From Methylophaga sp. UBA3192 (GTDB taxonomy: Bacteria > Pseudomonadota > Gammaproteobacteria > Nitrosococcales > Methylophagaceae): a stretch of 64,000 nt of DNA. The translations under genes and the position numbers were made by a program. The notes below the pieces were generated by a model. That model saw only the letters and a program-made list of their open reading frames with translations, searched no databases and had not been told where the DNA came from. Each line of letters opens with the position of its first letter. Within the stretch, counting starts at the first letter, position 1. Shown one piece after another: positions 13,914-23,553 of this stretch. The stretch covers positions 372,001 through 436,000 of the forward strand of contig DEXE01000006.1 in NCBI GenBank assembly GCA_002363955.1, in the 5' to 3' direction.

Positions 13914-15677
13914 ATGCCGTTATGCCAACACTCTCTATACAACAGGGTCATCCTGATATTTACTCTGTGTCTATTGGCTGCCAATATGGTTTGGGCCGAC
14001 GCGGAAAAAAATATCAATATCGAGATAAAGGGCGTAGATAAAAATTTGGTCGAAACCCTGTTGAATGGTTTGAGCATCAATCGGCAGAAGCAAAGTCCAC
14101 GTCTGGATTCTCGAAGTGTAAACCGGTTACACAATCAAGCCATCGATGAATTGAAGCATATGCTCACGGTGTATGGTTATTATTCTCCCGAAATTACTGC
14201 CGAGTTAACAGAAACGGATGAAAATAACTGGCAAGCTCAATATCAAATTGAGTTAGGTCAACCGGTCATCATTCGTAAAATCAATCTGGCGGTAGAGGGT
14301 GATGCTAAAACTGATCCGGTATTTACTAAGCTGCTCAGCAGTTTACCGCTGAACGTAGGTGACCAGTTTGATCATGAACGTTATGAAAACGCAAAAAAGT
14401 CATTGCTCCGAGTTGCTGCTGAGCGTGGTTATTTTGATGGCGCATTCAGTTGTAGCAGAGTCAGTGTTGATGTCGAAGCAAGTGCTGCAGACATCTGTCT
14501 GGTCTATGATGCCGGGCAGCGTTATCGATTTGGTGAGATCACCTTCCCTGATACGGTTGTGAATGACAGATTACTTGATGCAATGTCACCCATCAAAGCG
14601 GGTGAACCGTTTGATTCAGGTAAATTGCTCACCCTGAGAAATAATCTGCAAAATAGTGGCTATTTTGCCTCTGTATCCACTCAGGCAATGACTTCTGCAC
14701 GAGCAAATAATGAGGTTCCGGTTGATGTTTCATTAAATGAAAATCTGAAACATCGCTACAGCGCCGGTGTGGGCTATGGTACGGATACCGGGGCCAGGAT
14801 GAGTCTGGGTTGGCAAAATCGCTATGTAAATGATCGGGGACACAGACTGTCTGTTGAAAGCCGTTTATCACAAATTGCCAATCGAATCGGTGCCGATTAC
14901 CAGATGCCGTTCTGGAGTGAAAATATTAATACGGTTGGTTTTAATTCAGAATATAAACAGGAAGATACAGATACCAGTGAAAGTCGTTCGGTAGCGGTAG
15001 GCAGCTATTACAACCGTATGCGCTGGGGCTGGGAAGAAACCGGTAGCATCAAGTTTCTCAATGAAAGCTTTGATGTTTCAGATGACTCTGCGTCAACAAC
15101 CTTATTGATTCCCGGAATTGCCTATGCCCGTACCTGGGCAGATGACACTATCTATACCCGGCAGGGAGGTCGTTTAAGTATGGAACTGAGCGGAGCGGCA
15201 GAAGGTATTCTCTCCGATATCAGCTTTAGTCAGCTAGTCCTGCGTGGAAAATACATTCAGGGGGTTGGTGACTCCAGCCGGATTATTACCAGAGCGACTG
15301 TGGGGGCCACGGAAGTTAGTGACTTTTCAAAATTACCCAGCTCATTGCGTTTCTTTGCCGGTGGGGACAATAGTATCCGTGGTTTTGACTATCAATCACT
15401 GGGACCAGAAAATGATTTGGATGAAGTCATCGGTGGCCGGTATCTGGCTGTTGGAAGCGTTGAATATGAACATATGTTTGTCAAAAACTGGGGCGCTGCG
15501 ATATTTACCGATTTTGGTAACGCCTTCAATAGTTGGTCAGATCCAATAGAGTATAGTGTAGGGGTGGGTATTCGCTGGCGATCTCCTGTTGGCCTGATTC
15601 GTGTTGATGTGGCCAGTGGTATTTCAGATGAAGACAAACCCTTTGGTTTGCATATCATGATAGGGCCTGATTTGTGA
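13914..15677 (+). CDS. tamA: TamA, outer-membrane component of the TAM complex
   Basis: A 587-residue Omp85-family protein. The N-terminal signal peptide (ILIFTLCLLAANMVWADA) is followed by three POTRA domains (~33-290; NIEIKGVDKNLVETLL, PVIIRKINLAVEGD, QRYRFGEITFPD) and a 16-stranded barrel. The conserved barrel motifs are RFFAGGDNSIRGFDYQ (the VRGF/IRGF lid-lock motif) and the final strand VGLIRVDVASGI. TamA works with TamB in moving outer-membrane proteins and phospholipids across the periplasm. Its stop overlaps the tamB start (TGATG), so the pair is translationally coupled. Confidence 0.95.
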   Translation: MPLCQHSLYNRVILIFTLCLLAANMVWADAEKNINIEIKGVDKNLVETLLNGLSINRQKQSPRLDSRSVNRLHNQAIDELKHMLTVYGYYSPEITAELTETDENNWQAQYQIELGQPVIIRKINLAVEGDAKTDPVFTKLLSSLPLNVGDQFDHERYENAKKSLLRVAAERGYFDGAFSCSRVSVDVEASAADICLVYDAGQRYRFGEITFPDTVVNDRLLDAMSPIKAGEPFDSGKLLTLRNNLQNSGYFASVSTQAMTSARANNEVPVDVSLNENLKHRYSAGVGYGTDTGARMSLGWQNRYVNDRGHRLSVESRLSQIANRIGADYQMPFWSENINTVGFNSEYKQEDTDTSESRSVAVGSYYNRMRWGWEETGSIKFLNESFDVSDDSASTTLLIPGIAYARTWADDTIYTRQGGRLSMELSGAAEGILSDISFSQLVLRGKYIQGVGDSSRIITRATVGATEVSDFSKLPSSLRFFAGGDNSIRGFDYQSLGPENDLDEVIGGRYLAVGSVEYEHMFVKNWGAAIFTDFGNAFNSWSDPIEYSVGVGIRWRSPVGLIRVDVASGISDEDKPFGLHIMIGPDL

Positions 15678-18600
15678 TGAAACGCGCATTATGGATAATC
15701 GCAATTGTATTGCTGCTGCTCATTCCGGCCGGCTTATATTGGTTACTAATGACCAAGTCAGGTTTTAACACAGCATTGACTTTCACTCAGAAAACACTTC
15801 CCGAACTCACTATAAACGAAGCTAGCGGCAGACTTTACGACGGCGTTTATCTGAAGGGCATTACCTATGAGCCTGAAGATGGCGATGCGATACACATAAA
15901 TACCATTGATGCGCGCTGGCAGCTATGGTCGTTGCTTTCAAGCCGATTTATTATCAATCAGATTCATATTGACAGGCTGGCAATCAAACAGGCTGAAACG
16001 ATTACTCAGCCTGAAGAAGATGAATTGTTCACTATTCCTCAGTTCAGTTTTCCGCTGGCAGTTCACCTCAGATCGCTGCGTGTTACAAATGCAGAAGTTA
16101 TTGATAATCAGGGTATTGTGACGCCTTTGTTTGATCGTTTCGATACCTCGATAAGATTGAATTACGACCGGTTAATTATTTCCTCATTAAGATTAAATCG
16201 TAATGTGCTGGCCTTTACCTTGATCGGGAACGTTCATCTTAACGAACCCTTTGCTACTAACCTGAATTACGGGTTGAGGCTGAATGATTCCGAATGGGGA
16301 TTGATTTCAGCTACCGGCACGATTACCGGGGATATCAAACAAATGACGTTACGACAGCAGCTGGGTGAACCGTTTGCCTCAGAACAAACCCTGATGGTGC
16401 GTAATATTCTTGATGACCTGGATTGGCGCCTTGGCCTGGAAAGTGAATCCCTGTCATTAACCCGAATTCTTAATACTGAAATGGGTGATGTGACGGCTAT
16501 TAATCTGGAAGCTAAAGGCACTCGGGAAACTGCCCGAATGGAACTGGACTTTCAGTTACAGGAATTTGAAGAAGTACATCCACCAGTTTCTGCCAGTTTG
16601 AGTCTGAACTCTACTGACTTAAAAAACTGGCGTGTAGATTTGATGACGGCGATCAGTCAAAACGGTTTTGCCGAGATCCATGGCAATATTCAGGTTGCGG
16701 AAGATCCCATGGCGAGTGGGTTTTCAATTGATGCAAGCTGGTCACAACTTCAATGGCCATGGCAACAGGATGCAGAGCTTTTAGTTGCTGAAACTTCAGG
16801 TGAACTTTCGCTAAACGGAAATCTGCAGGATTATCGTTTGATTCTCAGTAGCTCTATTGCGGCACTGGAGCAGAACTGGGCGATTAACTCTTATGTGCGT
16901 GGAGATCTGCAACAGGCGAGTATCAACTCCCTCGAAATCAAGTCTGCGTTAGCCGAACTCGACGTTAGTGGTGATGTGAGCTGGGATCCTCAATTAAATT
17001 ACCAATTAAGTGGTGAATGGCAAAACCTGCAGCTTCCCGCCAGTTTAACTGGCGTGTCAGTAGAAAGTTATACGGGATTATTCAATCTGAAAGGTGAGAA
17101 ACATCTGTTTGAAATCACACTTGATTCGGATTTTATTATTGATGAAATTCCACTCATTCTGAAACTCCAGGCAACCAGTCCCGAAGCCGGCATAACGGAT
17201 ATTCGTGCAGATACCAGAATTGCAGATGGTGGTGCCGGCTTTAGTGGTCGTATCAATTGGAAAGAGAATCTGATGGTTGATGGCAAACTGACACTCAGAC
17301 AAGTTGATCCGGCCGTATTTGCAAATGAATGGCCCGGCCGAATAAGTGGTCAGGCGCAACTGAGTTTTCAGGATAAGGGGCAGGCCGATTTCGAAGCAAG
17401 TCTGCAGAATTTACATTTAAATGGTGTTTTACGGGAACGTAACTTTTCCCTGAACAGTCACCTGAAAACCGTCAACACCGATGTTGCTATTGAAAATTTA
17501 CAGCTGAATTTAGGCGACTCGCAATTATCTTTAAATGGCAAAGTTGAGAAACAACTGGATTTAACCTGGAAACTCAACTCGCCGAATTTGCAGGATTTTC
17601 ACCCTGATTTATCTGGCAGCTTAAATGGGCAGGGGCGATTATTTGGTGAGTTGGCTAAATTAAAATTAAATGCCGATCTCGATGGTTCTTCAATTAGTTG
17701 GGCTGACGAAATGCGTATCGGCACCATTAACGCTGATGCCCAAATAGACCTTACAGATAATCAGCAAAGTAAACTCAACGTACAGTCAACCGGCATTAAA
17801 GTGGCAGAGCAGACTATTGATTCAGTTGATCTGAGTCTGACGGGTAAACGTGATCAACATCAGCTGGGTCTGGAGCTCCAGTCTGCAATAATTTCGTTAT
17901 CAGGTTTGTTACAAGGCAGCCTGAATAAAGACAATCAATGGGCTGGCCGGTTACAGTCAATGACAATTGATAATGACATGGCTGGCAACTGGCAATTAGG
18001 TGAGGCCGGTGATATTCAATTGTCGGCTGATAAACAGATTATGTCGAAGCATTGCTGGCTATCGGCTGAACAGGCACAAATTTGTATTCAAGGTGAAAAT
18101 GCCTTGCCCGGCGCGCAAGCACTCGTGGAAATCAATCAACTCTCCATGGAAATCCTGAAACCCTGGATTGAGGAATATGCCAAATTATCCGGTTTTATTT
18201 CCGGCCGATTGCAACTGGCAATGGAAAATGAGGGAGAGATTACCGGTACAGGAAATCTATCGCTGAACGAGGCTATTTTAAAACTTGAGTCTGAAACGAT
18301 CAGTCAACAGGAACCTATCGAATTTGATACGGTTGATTTACGTTATCAGCTTACCGCCGAAGAGAGCATGGTGGCCATTACTATTGCACCGGATATTGCC
18401 GGTGTAGAACCGATAGAGGCAAGATTACAAACAGCAGCTGTCAAAAAAGTGATAGCTGCACCTATGGATACGCCGCTTAACTTGCAATTGCAGACAGCCG
18501 TTGAAGATCTCGCATCATTAAATCTGGAAACCCTGGCTTTTGATGAACTGGCAGGAAAACTGGAGCTGCATGTCGATATGCAGGGTACGGCCAATAAACC

Positions 18601-19726
18601 GCAACTAACCTCAGCAATCAGTTTGCGTGATGGGCAAATATTTTTGGTAGATATGGGTATTACCTTGTCGGCTATCAACGCAGATATTAATGGCGATCCC
18701 TTATCAGGACTGAAAATGCTGTTACAGGCCGATTCTGCAGAAGGCCAGCTGGAAGTGGCGGGTGATTTCACCATGACGGATGCAGACTGGCTGTTCAATG
18801 CCACCATAAAAGGTGAGCAGCTTGAAGTAATGAATCTGCCTGAAGCCTATGTCATTGCCTCACCAGACCTGAAGCTAATGGTTTCTCCACAAACGGCGAA
18901 ATTGAGTGGTGCGGTTAAAATTCCCAATGCAGAACTGGCCCCCATGGATTTTAATACCACCGTGTCACCCAGTCAGGATGTGGTGATAATCGGTCAAGAG
19001 ACTGATGAGGAAAAAATGCGATTGGCAACGGACCTGGATATCACTGTTCAGCTTGGCGATAAAGTCATGATTAAGGCATTAGGCTTTAGTGGACGCCTGG
19101 GAGGAGATTTACGCATATACGGTGATGCTGGTCAGCTATTGCTGGGTAATGGTGAAATAACGGTTAATGAAGGCAGTTACGCCGCCTATGGGCGGGAACT
19201 GACCGTTGATAATGGTAAGGTTCGCTTTTCCGGAGCGGCCATAGACAATCCGGATTTGGATATCAAGGCTATCCGTAAAGGCACTAACTATCAGGCGGGT
19301 ATTCATATTACCGGTCCTGCAAATAATCCTCAGGCAAACCTGTTTTCCGTGCCGTCGATGAGCCAGGAAGACATCCTGTCTTATATTGTGCTTGGTCGTC
19401 CATTGGGGCAAGCCAGTGCTGCCGACGCAGCATTGCTGGCATCGGCAGCGACTAATCTGGGGATATCCAACGGCAATGCTATCAGCGATCAGATTGCCAG
19501 TACCTTTGGTCTGGATTCGGTCGAATTTACCGGAGAAAGTCCGGAGAGCGCCGCCGTGCAAATTGGCAAATATTTGTCTCCGAAACTTTATTTGGGATAT
19601 GGTATCGGGATTTTTGAACCGGTGAGCACGGTTCAGTTGCGTTATACATTAAGCAAGATTTGGACTCTGCAGGCTGAATCCGGCACGCAAAGCGGGGTGG
19701 ATTTGTTGTATATCTACGAAAGATAA
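15677..19726 (+). CDS. tamB: TamB, inner-membrane-anchored AsmA-like translocation protein
   Basis: 1349 residues from ATG 15677 (a GTG one codon earlier is in frame, but the TGATG overlap with tamA favours the ATG). A single N-terminal anchor (ALWIIAIVLLLLIPAGLYWL) precedes a very long repetitive beta-rich body, the bridge that spans the periplasm. The C-terminal ~350 residues are the conserved TamB/DUF490 domain: GEITVNEGSYAAYGRELTVD, RKGTNYQAGIHITGPANNPQ, SMSQEDILSYIVLGRPLGQA and YLSPKLYLGYGIGIFEPVST. The pairing with tamA is the standard gammaproteobacterial arrangement. Confidence 0.95.
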   Translation: MKRALWIIAIVLLLLIPAGLYWLLMTKSGFNTALTFTQKTLPELTINEASGRLYDGVYLKGITYEPEDGDAIHINTIDARWQLWSLLSSRFIINQIHIDRLAIKQAETITQPEEDELFTIPQFSFPLAVHLRSLRVTNAEVIDNQGIVTPLFDRFDTSIRLNYDRLIISSLRLNRNVLAFTLIGNVHLNEPFATNLNYGLRLNDSEWGLISATGTITGDIKQMTLRQQLGEPFASEQTLMVRNILDDLDWRLGLESESLSLTRILNTEMGDVTAINLEAKGTRETARMELDFQLQEFEEVHPPVSASLSLNSTDLKNWRVDLMTAISQNGFAEIHGNIQVAEDPMASGFSIDASWSQLQWPWQQDAELLVAETSGELSLNGNLQDYRLILSSSIAALEQNWAINSYVRGDLQQASINSLEIKSALAELDVSGDVSWDPQLNYQLSGEWQNLQLPASLTGVSVESYTGLFNLKGEKHLFEITLDSDFIIDEIPLILKLQATSPEAGITDIRADTRIADGGAGFSGRINWKENLMVDGKLTLRQVDPAVFANEWPGRISGQAQLSFQDKGQADFEASLQNLHLNGVLRERNFSLNSHLKTVNTDVAIENLQLNLGDSQLSLNGKVEKQLDLTWKLNSPNLQDFHPDLSGSLNGQGRLFGELAKLKLNADLDGSSISWADEMRIGTINADAQIDLTDNQQSKLNVQSTGIKVAEQTIDSVDLSLTGKRDQHQLGLELQSAIISLSGLLQGSLNKDNQWAGRLQSMTIDNDMAGNWQLGEAGDIQLSADKQIMSKHCWLSAEQAQICIQGENALPGAQALVEINQLSMEILKPWIEEYAKLSGFISGRLQLAMENEGEITGTGNLSLNEAILKLESETISQQEPIEFDTVDLRYQLTAEESMVAITIAPDIAGVEPIEARLQTAAVKKVIAAPMDTPLNLQLQTAVEDLASLNLETLAFDELAGKLELHVDMQGTANKPQLTSAISLRDGQIFLVDMGITLSAINADINGDPLSGLKMLLQADSAEGQLEVAGDFTMTDADWLFNATIKGEQLEVMNLPEAYVIASPDLKLMVSPQTAKLSGAVKIPNAELAPMDFNTTVSPSQDVVIIGQETDEEKMRLATDLDITVQLGDKVMIKALGFSGRLGGDLRIYGDAGQLLLGNGEITVNEGSYAAYGRELTVDNGKVRFSGAAIDNPDLDIKAIRKGTNYQAGIHITGPANNPQANLFSVPSMSQEDILSYIVLGRPLGQASAADAALLASAATNLGISNGNAISDQIASTFGLDSVEFTGESPESAAVQIGKYLSPKLYLGYGIGIFEPVSTVQLRYTLSKIWTLQAESGTQSGVDLLYIYER

Positions 19727-19757
19727 AAAAAGCCCTGTGTTGTCACAGGGCTTTCAG
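19727..19757. terminator. Bidirectional terminator between tamB and dksA
   Basis: AAAGCCCTGTG, loop TTGT, CACAGGGCTTT: a perfect 11-bp stem. On the minus strand it is followed by seven T residues, giving a strong terminator for dksA; on the plus strand the T tract is only TTTC. It sits 2 bp after the tamB stop. Confidence 0.85.
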
Positions 19758-19798
19758 GACCTACCTTTTTCAAGTATGAGGTGAGTCTTCAGATAAAA

Positions 19799-20221
19799 TC
19801 AGGCACGATTTTTTTCGCGAATTTCATCCAGTGTTTTGCAATCTATACACAGTGTGGCTGTGGGACGTGCTTCCAAACGGCGGATACCGATATCAACACC
19901 ACATGATTCACAGTAACCGTAATCACCTTTATCCAAATCAATCAGTGACTCTTCAATTTTCTTGATCAGTTTACGTTCACGATCACGCGTGCGTAGCTCC
20001 AGAGTAAACTCTTCTTCCTGAGTTGCACGGTCATTTGGGTCTGGGAAGTTTGCTGCTTCGTCCTGCATATGATGCACAGTACGGTCAACTTCTTCCATGA
20101 GTTGTGAGCGCCATTTTTCGAGAATGCCCCGAAAATGCTTTACCATATCTTTGCTCATGTATTCTTCATCACTACCCGGTTGGTACGGGGTGAAACTCAC
20201 ATCATCTTGGTTCGGGTCCAT
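19799..20221 (-). CDS. dksA: DksA, RNA polymerase-binding transcription factor
   Basis: DksA binds the RNA polymerase secondary channel and, with ppGpp, mediates the stringent response. The coiled coil carries the functional tip aspartates (NFPDPNDRATQEEEF). The zinc finger CESCGVDIGIRRLEARPTAT, followed by LCIDC, has all four cysteines. From ATG at 20221 the protein is 140 residues (E. coli DksA 151). I chose this start because AGG lies 9 bp before it; the frame is open to a TTG at 20287, and ATG 20281 and 20236 are alternatives with weaker ribosome-binding sites. It ends at a strong terminator shared with tamB. Confidence 0.93.
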   Translation of the reverse strand: MDPNQDDVSFTPYQPGSDEEYMSKDMVKHFRGILEKWRSQLMEEVDRTVHHMQDEAANFPDPNDRATQEEEFTLELRTRDRERKLIKKIEESLIDLDKGDYGYCESCGVDIGIRRLEARPTATLCIDCKTLDEIREKNRA

Positions 20222-20330
20222 GTTGGCAAACCTCATACTTTCTAAAAACAAGGGCGCATCTATACCAGAAGCTTCTGGCATGTGCAAAATAATCGAGTTA
20301 TTTTAACGCATTTTTTACATTAAGAGACAG

Positions 20331-21098
20331 ATGAAACATTTAAAAGCCGTTATATTTGACGTGGATGGGACCTTGGCCGAAACCGAGCGTCATGGGCACC
20401 GAATTGCCTTCAATCGCGCATTTGCCGATGCGGGTCTGGACTGGCATTGGGATGAGCATTTGTATGGTCAATTACTGGCCGTTACCGGAGGCAAAGAGCG
20501 TATTCAATATTACCTGGAAAATTTCCATTTGCAGTGCGGATATGCTGGTGAACACAGTGAAATGATTGCCAAATTGCATACAGAGAAAACCCGACACTAT
20601 GTGCAATTATTGGAGAGTCAGTCGATTCAGTTACGGCCGGGTGTTAAAAGATTGCTGGAAGAATTAAGAATGGCAGATATCAGACTGGCCATTGCAACAA
20701 CGACAACTCCTGAGAATGTGACAGCATTGATTTCAGCGACATTGGGGGAAGATGCCTTGAATTGGTTTGACTGTATCGCGGCGGGAGATATTGTGCCAGC
20801 CAAAAAGCCTGCTCCTGATATTTATCATTATTGTATGCAACAGTTGCAGCTTATGGCTGATCAATGCCTGGCGATTGAAGATTCGGCAAACGGTTTGTTA
20901 TCAGCCCGGTCTGCCGGTTTAACCACACTGGTTACCATGAACGCCTATACTGCCAATGAAGATTTCAGCGATGCTGTTTGCGTCGTTGATCAACTCGGCG
21001 AACCCAACGCTCCCTGTTCAGTTTTAGCGGGGTTACCTATCGATAATGATTACATAAGCGCCCAGTCAATTCTGGAGTTACATGCCCAAGCCAATTAA
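20331..21098 (+). CDS. HAD-superfamily (CbbY/Gph-like) phosphatase
   Basis: A 255-residue HAD subfamily IA hydrolase. Motif I is FDVDGTLAETE (nucleophile Asp10, acid Asp12), motif II IATTTTPEN, motif III Lys in PAKKPAPDIY, and motif IV AIEDSANGLLSARSAGL. An alpha-helical cap is inserted after motif I (TGGKERIQYYLENF). The closest family I can name is CbbY, a xylulose-1,5-bisphosphate phosphatase that clears a rubisco inhibitor, but CbbY-like proteins occur without rubisco and the substrate here is unknown. It overlaps the next gene by 17 bp. Confidence 0.88.
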   Translation: MKHLKAVIFDVDGTLAETERHGHRIAFNRAFADAGLDWHWDEHLYGQLLAVTGGKERIQYYLENFHLQCGYAGEHSEMIAKLHTEKTRHYVQLLESQSIQLRPGVKRLLEELRMADIRLAIATTTTPENVTALISATLGEDALNWFDCIAAGDIVPAKKPAPDIYHYCMQQLQLMADQCLAIEDSANGLLSARSAGLTTLVTMNAYTANEDFSDAVCVVDQLGEPNAPCSVLAGLPIDNDYISAQSILELHAQAN

Positions 21099-22269
21099 CA
21101 TCACACAACGTGCACAGGATATTAAACCGTTTCAGGTAATGGATATTCTGTCGCAGGGGAAAGTTCTGCAGGCGCAGGGCAGGGATATTATTCACCTGGA
21201 AATTGGTGAGCCGGACTTTCTGACGCCTCAGCCAATTATTGATGCAGCGATGGCTTCCTTAAAAAAAGGCGACACGTTCTACACGCCGTCGCTTGGGTTG
21301 ATGGCGTTACGGGAAAAAATTGCAAACTGGTATCAACAACAATACGGGCTCACCATTTCACCCCGCCGCATTGTTATTACTCCTGGAGCATCCGGTGCAT
21401 TACTGTTGGTGATGGGCGCTTTGTTAGAAACCGGTAAACATTTACTGATGACCGATCCGGGATATCCCTGTAATCGCCATTTTGCCCGGTTCGTCGAAGC
21501 CTCAGCCGTTTCGGTTCCAGTCGGTGCAGATACCGCTTATCAATTGTCCTCAGAGCATATTGAAAAATACTGGAATCAGGACACGCAAATGGCCCTGGTT
21601 GCTACACCATCTAACCCAACCGGCACCATTATTGATAAAGACAGCTTAAAAGCCCTTGCAAAGGCTGTAAAAGCCAAACGGGGAGTATTAGTCGTCGATG
21701 AGATTTACCATGGATTAAATTACGATAACGTGCATTTACCCTCCATTTTGGAAGTAGATGACGAAGCGATCGTGATCAACAGTTTTTCCAAATTCTTTGG
21801 TATGACCGGTTGGCGATTAGGCTGGTTAGTGGTGCCGGAAAGTCTCGAGCCGGTTATGGATCGTCTGGCTCAGAATCTGTTTCTGGCTGCACCGACTACG
21901 GCACAATATGCTGCGCTGGCCGCATTTGACCGAGAAACTCAGGATATCCTGGAACAACGTCGTCAGGCATTTGAAAAACGTCGGGATGTATTGCTGCCAG
22001 CTCTGCAAACATTAGGTTTTTCGATACCGGTCAAACCCCAGGGTGCGTTTTATTTATATGCGGATTGTCGTAAATTTTTAAACGACACCATCCCTGATGG
22101 TATGGCATTGTCTAACTATCTACTGAGCGAAGCAGGAGTAGCCATTACGCCGGGTAATGATTTTGGGAGCCATCTCGCTGATCAGCATGTGCGATTTGCC
22201 TACACAACAGATGAGTCACGGTTAATACAGGCTGTTGAGCGGATTTATAACGCTTTACGTAAGTTTTAG
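21082..22269 (+). CDS. PLP-dependent class I/II aminotransferase
   Basis: 395 residues with fold-type I features: the cofactor phosphate loop GASGALLLVMGALLETG, the substrate-binding segment VATPSNPTGTIID, the PLP-anchoring Asp and Tyr in VVDEIYHGLNY, Schiff-base Lys237 in NSFSKFFGMTGWRLGW, and a C-terminal arginine region (HVRFAYTTDESR). It resembles aspartate/alanine-type aminotransferases; the donor/acceptor pair is not predictable. The ATG lies inside the HAD gene with GGAG just upstream, so the two are coupled. Confidence 0.9.
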   Translation: MPKPINITQRAQDIKPFQVMDILSQGKVLQAQGRDIIHLEIGEPDFLTPQPIIDAAMASLKKGDTFYTPSLGLMALREKIANWYQQQYGLTISPRRIVITPGASGALLLVMGALLETGKHLLMTDPGYPCNRHFARFVEASAVSVPVGADTAYQLSSEHIEKYWNQDTQMALVATPSNPTGTIIDKDSLKALAKAVKAKRGVLVVDEIYHGLNYDNVHLPSILEVDDEAIVINSFSKFFGMTGWRLGWLVVPESLEPVMDRLAQNLFLAAPTTAQYAALAAFDRETQDILEQRRQAFEKRRDVLLPALQTLGFSIPVKPQGAFYLYADCRKFLNDTIPDGMALSNYLLSEAGVAITPGNDFGSHLADQHVRFAYTTDESRLIQAVERIYNALRKF

Positions 22270-22284
22270 AGCATTACTCCAACG

Positions 22285-22899
22285 ATGAAACCAACACAAG
22301 TTGCCGATAGTTATAATCAAATTGCTGACGTTTGGAACAGTGACAACTTCAACCGTGACAATGGCATCAACCAACATGAACGGGCAATTGCATTTGTAAA
22401 ACACAGATCAAATGCTTTGGATATTGGCTGTGGAGCCAGTGGACGAATTATCGATTTGTTAATTCGTCATGGGTTTGCAGTTGAAGGGCTGGATATCTCA
22501 GAAAAAATGCTTGGATTTGCTCGTCAGAGACACCCAAAGCACACCTTTTACCATGCCGATATCAGCAAATGGAAAATTCCCAGGCAATACAGTTTTATAT
22601 CAGCCTGGGACAGCATCTGGCATTTGCCATTAAATCAGCAGCAACCTGTTATGACCAGGTTAATCGATGCCCTGACACCTGGTGGTGTATTGATTTTTAC
22701 CACTGGTGCTATGGATAAGGCATCTGAAAAAACCGATTCGGCCATGGGGCCGCCAATGTATTACAGTGTTTTGGGAATTCCTGAGACTCTCAGGGTCATT
22801 GATGAAGCGGGTGCGGTCTGTCGGCATCTGGAATATGATCAATATCCGGAGTTACACCTTTATCTGATTGTACAAAAACCAGATGAAGCACTGGACTGA
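22285..22899 (+). CDS. Class I SAM-dependent methyltransferase
   Basis: A 204-residue Rossmann-fold methyltransferase. Motif I is ALDIGCGASGRIIDLL, motif post-I GLDISEKMLGFARQ, with FYHADISKW in the motif II position and LTPGGVLIFTTGAM in motif III. It starts 15 bp after the aminotransferase and is the third gene of a HAD-aminotransferase-methyltransferase run. The substrate is unknown. Confidence 0.85.
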   Translation: MKPTQVADSYNQIADVWNSDNFNRDNGINQHERAIAFVKHRSNALDIGCGASGRIIDLLIRHGFAVEGLDISEKMLGFARQRHPKHTFYHADISKWKIPRQYSFISAWDSIWHLPLNQQQPVMTRLIDALTPGGVLIFTTGAMDKASEKTDSAMGPPMYYSVLGIPETLRVIDEAGAVCRHLEYDQYPELHLYLIVQKPDEALD

Positions 22900-22907
22900 T
22901 TATCCAT

Positions 22908-22945
22908 GGTTCGACTCAAAGCCTGTTTATACTCTGAGTCGAACC
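22908..22945. repeat. Perfect 11-bp inverted repeat between convergent genes
   Basis: GGTTCGACTCA (22908-22918) and TGAGTCGAACC (22935-22945) with a 16-base loop, placed between the methyltransferase and the convergent CBS gene. A stable RNA hairpin forms in either direction but neither side has a T tract. It may terminate transcription in a factor-assisted way or protect 3' ends. Confidence 0.6.
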
Positions 22946-22976
22946 AAAAGACTGATGTTTATCTTTTCCGTAAAAA

Positions 22977-23402
22977 TTAATGGTAATGTCGGGCAGCGTT
23001 AATCACTTTTTTTGCCATGGCTTCATCTTTGCAACGATCAGCAATGTCACCTAACGTTACAATGCCCACCAGTTCTTCGTTTTTAGCATTATTTAAAACT
23101 AAAAAACGTTGAACCTGTTGATCAGCCATATTCTGAACGACTTCCTCAATCGGTTTATCTTCATAGGTATACAAAACCCGTTCAGTAGCAATGTTTCGGG
23201 CTTTCTGATGAGGATCTTTCGCCTCAGCAACTACTCTGAGCGCGATGTCACGATCGGTTATTACGCCAATGATTCGGTTCTCTTTACTCAATGGCACAAA
23301 ACCCAAATTTTTATCGCGCATAATTTGAGAAACTTCCTGAATGCTGACGTCGGCATCAAGATAAAAAGGTTGTTTCGTCATCACATCTTTCACTCGCAAC
23401 AT
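22977..23402 (-). CDS. CBS-domain pair protein
   Basis: 141 residues made almost wholly of two CBS motifs (Bateman module): residues ~8-62 (DVMTKQPFYLDADVSIQEVS, VITDRDIALR) and ~72-130 (ATERVLYTYEDKPIEEVVQN, LVGIVTLGDIADRC). Such stand-alone modules bind adenine nucleotides and sense energy status or act as regulatory subunits. No partner enzyme is fused. It is transcribed alone toward the methyltransferase. Confidence 0.88.
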   Translation of the reverse strand: MLRVKDVMTKQPFYLDADVSIQEVSQIMRDKNLGFVPLSKENRIIGVITDRDIALRVVAEAKDPHQKARNIATERVLYTYEDKPIEEVVQNMADQQVQRFLVLNNAKNEELVGIVTLGDIADRCKDEAMAKKVINAARHYH

Positions 23403-23553
23403 AGAATTTCTCCTTAGATTGTCTCATTTGAGATGAGGGTCAGCCCAAAACACAGGCTCACATAAAATACATGGAGCAGCAGAGAGGAAATTCAACCCAA
23501 TTGAGAAGTTGATTCAGCCAGCAGTATTTTGCTGTTTGAGTACTTAATTAAAA

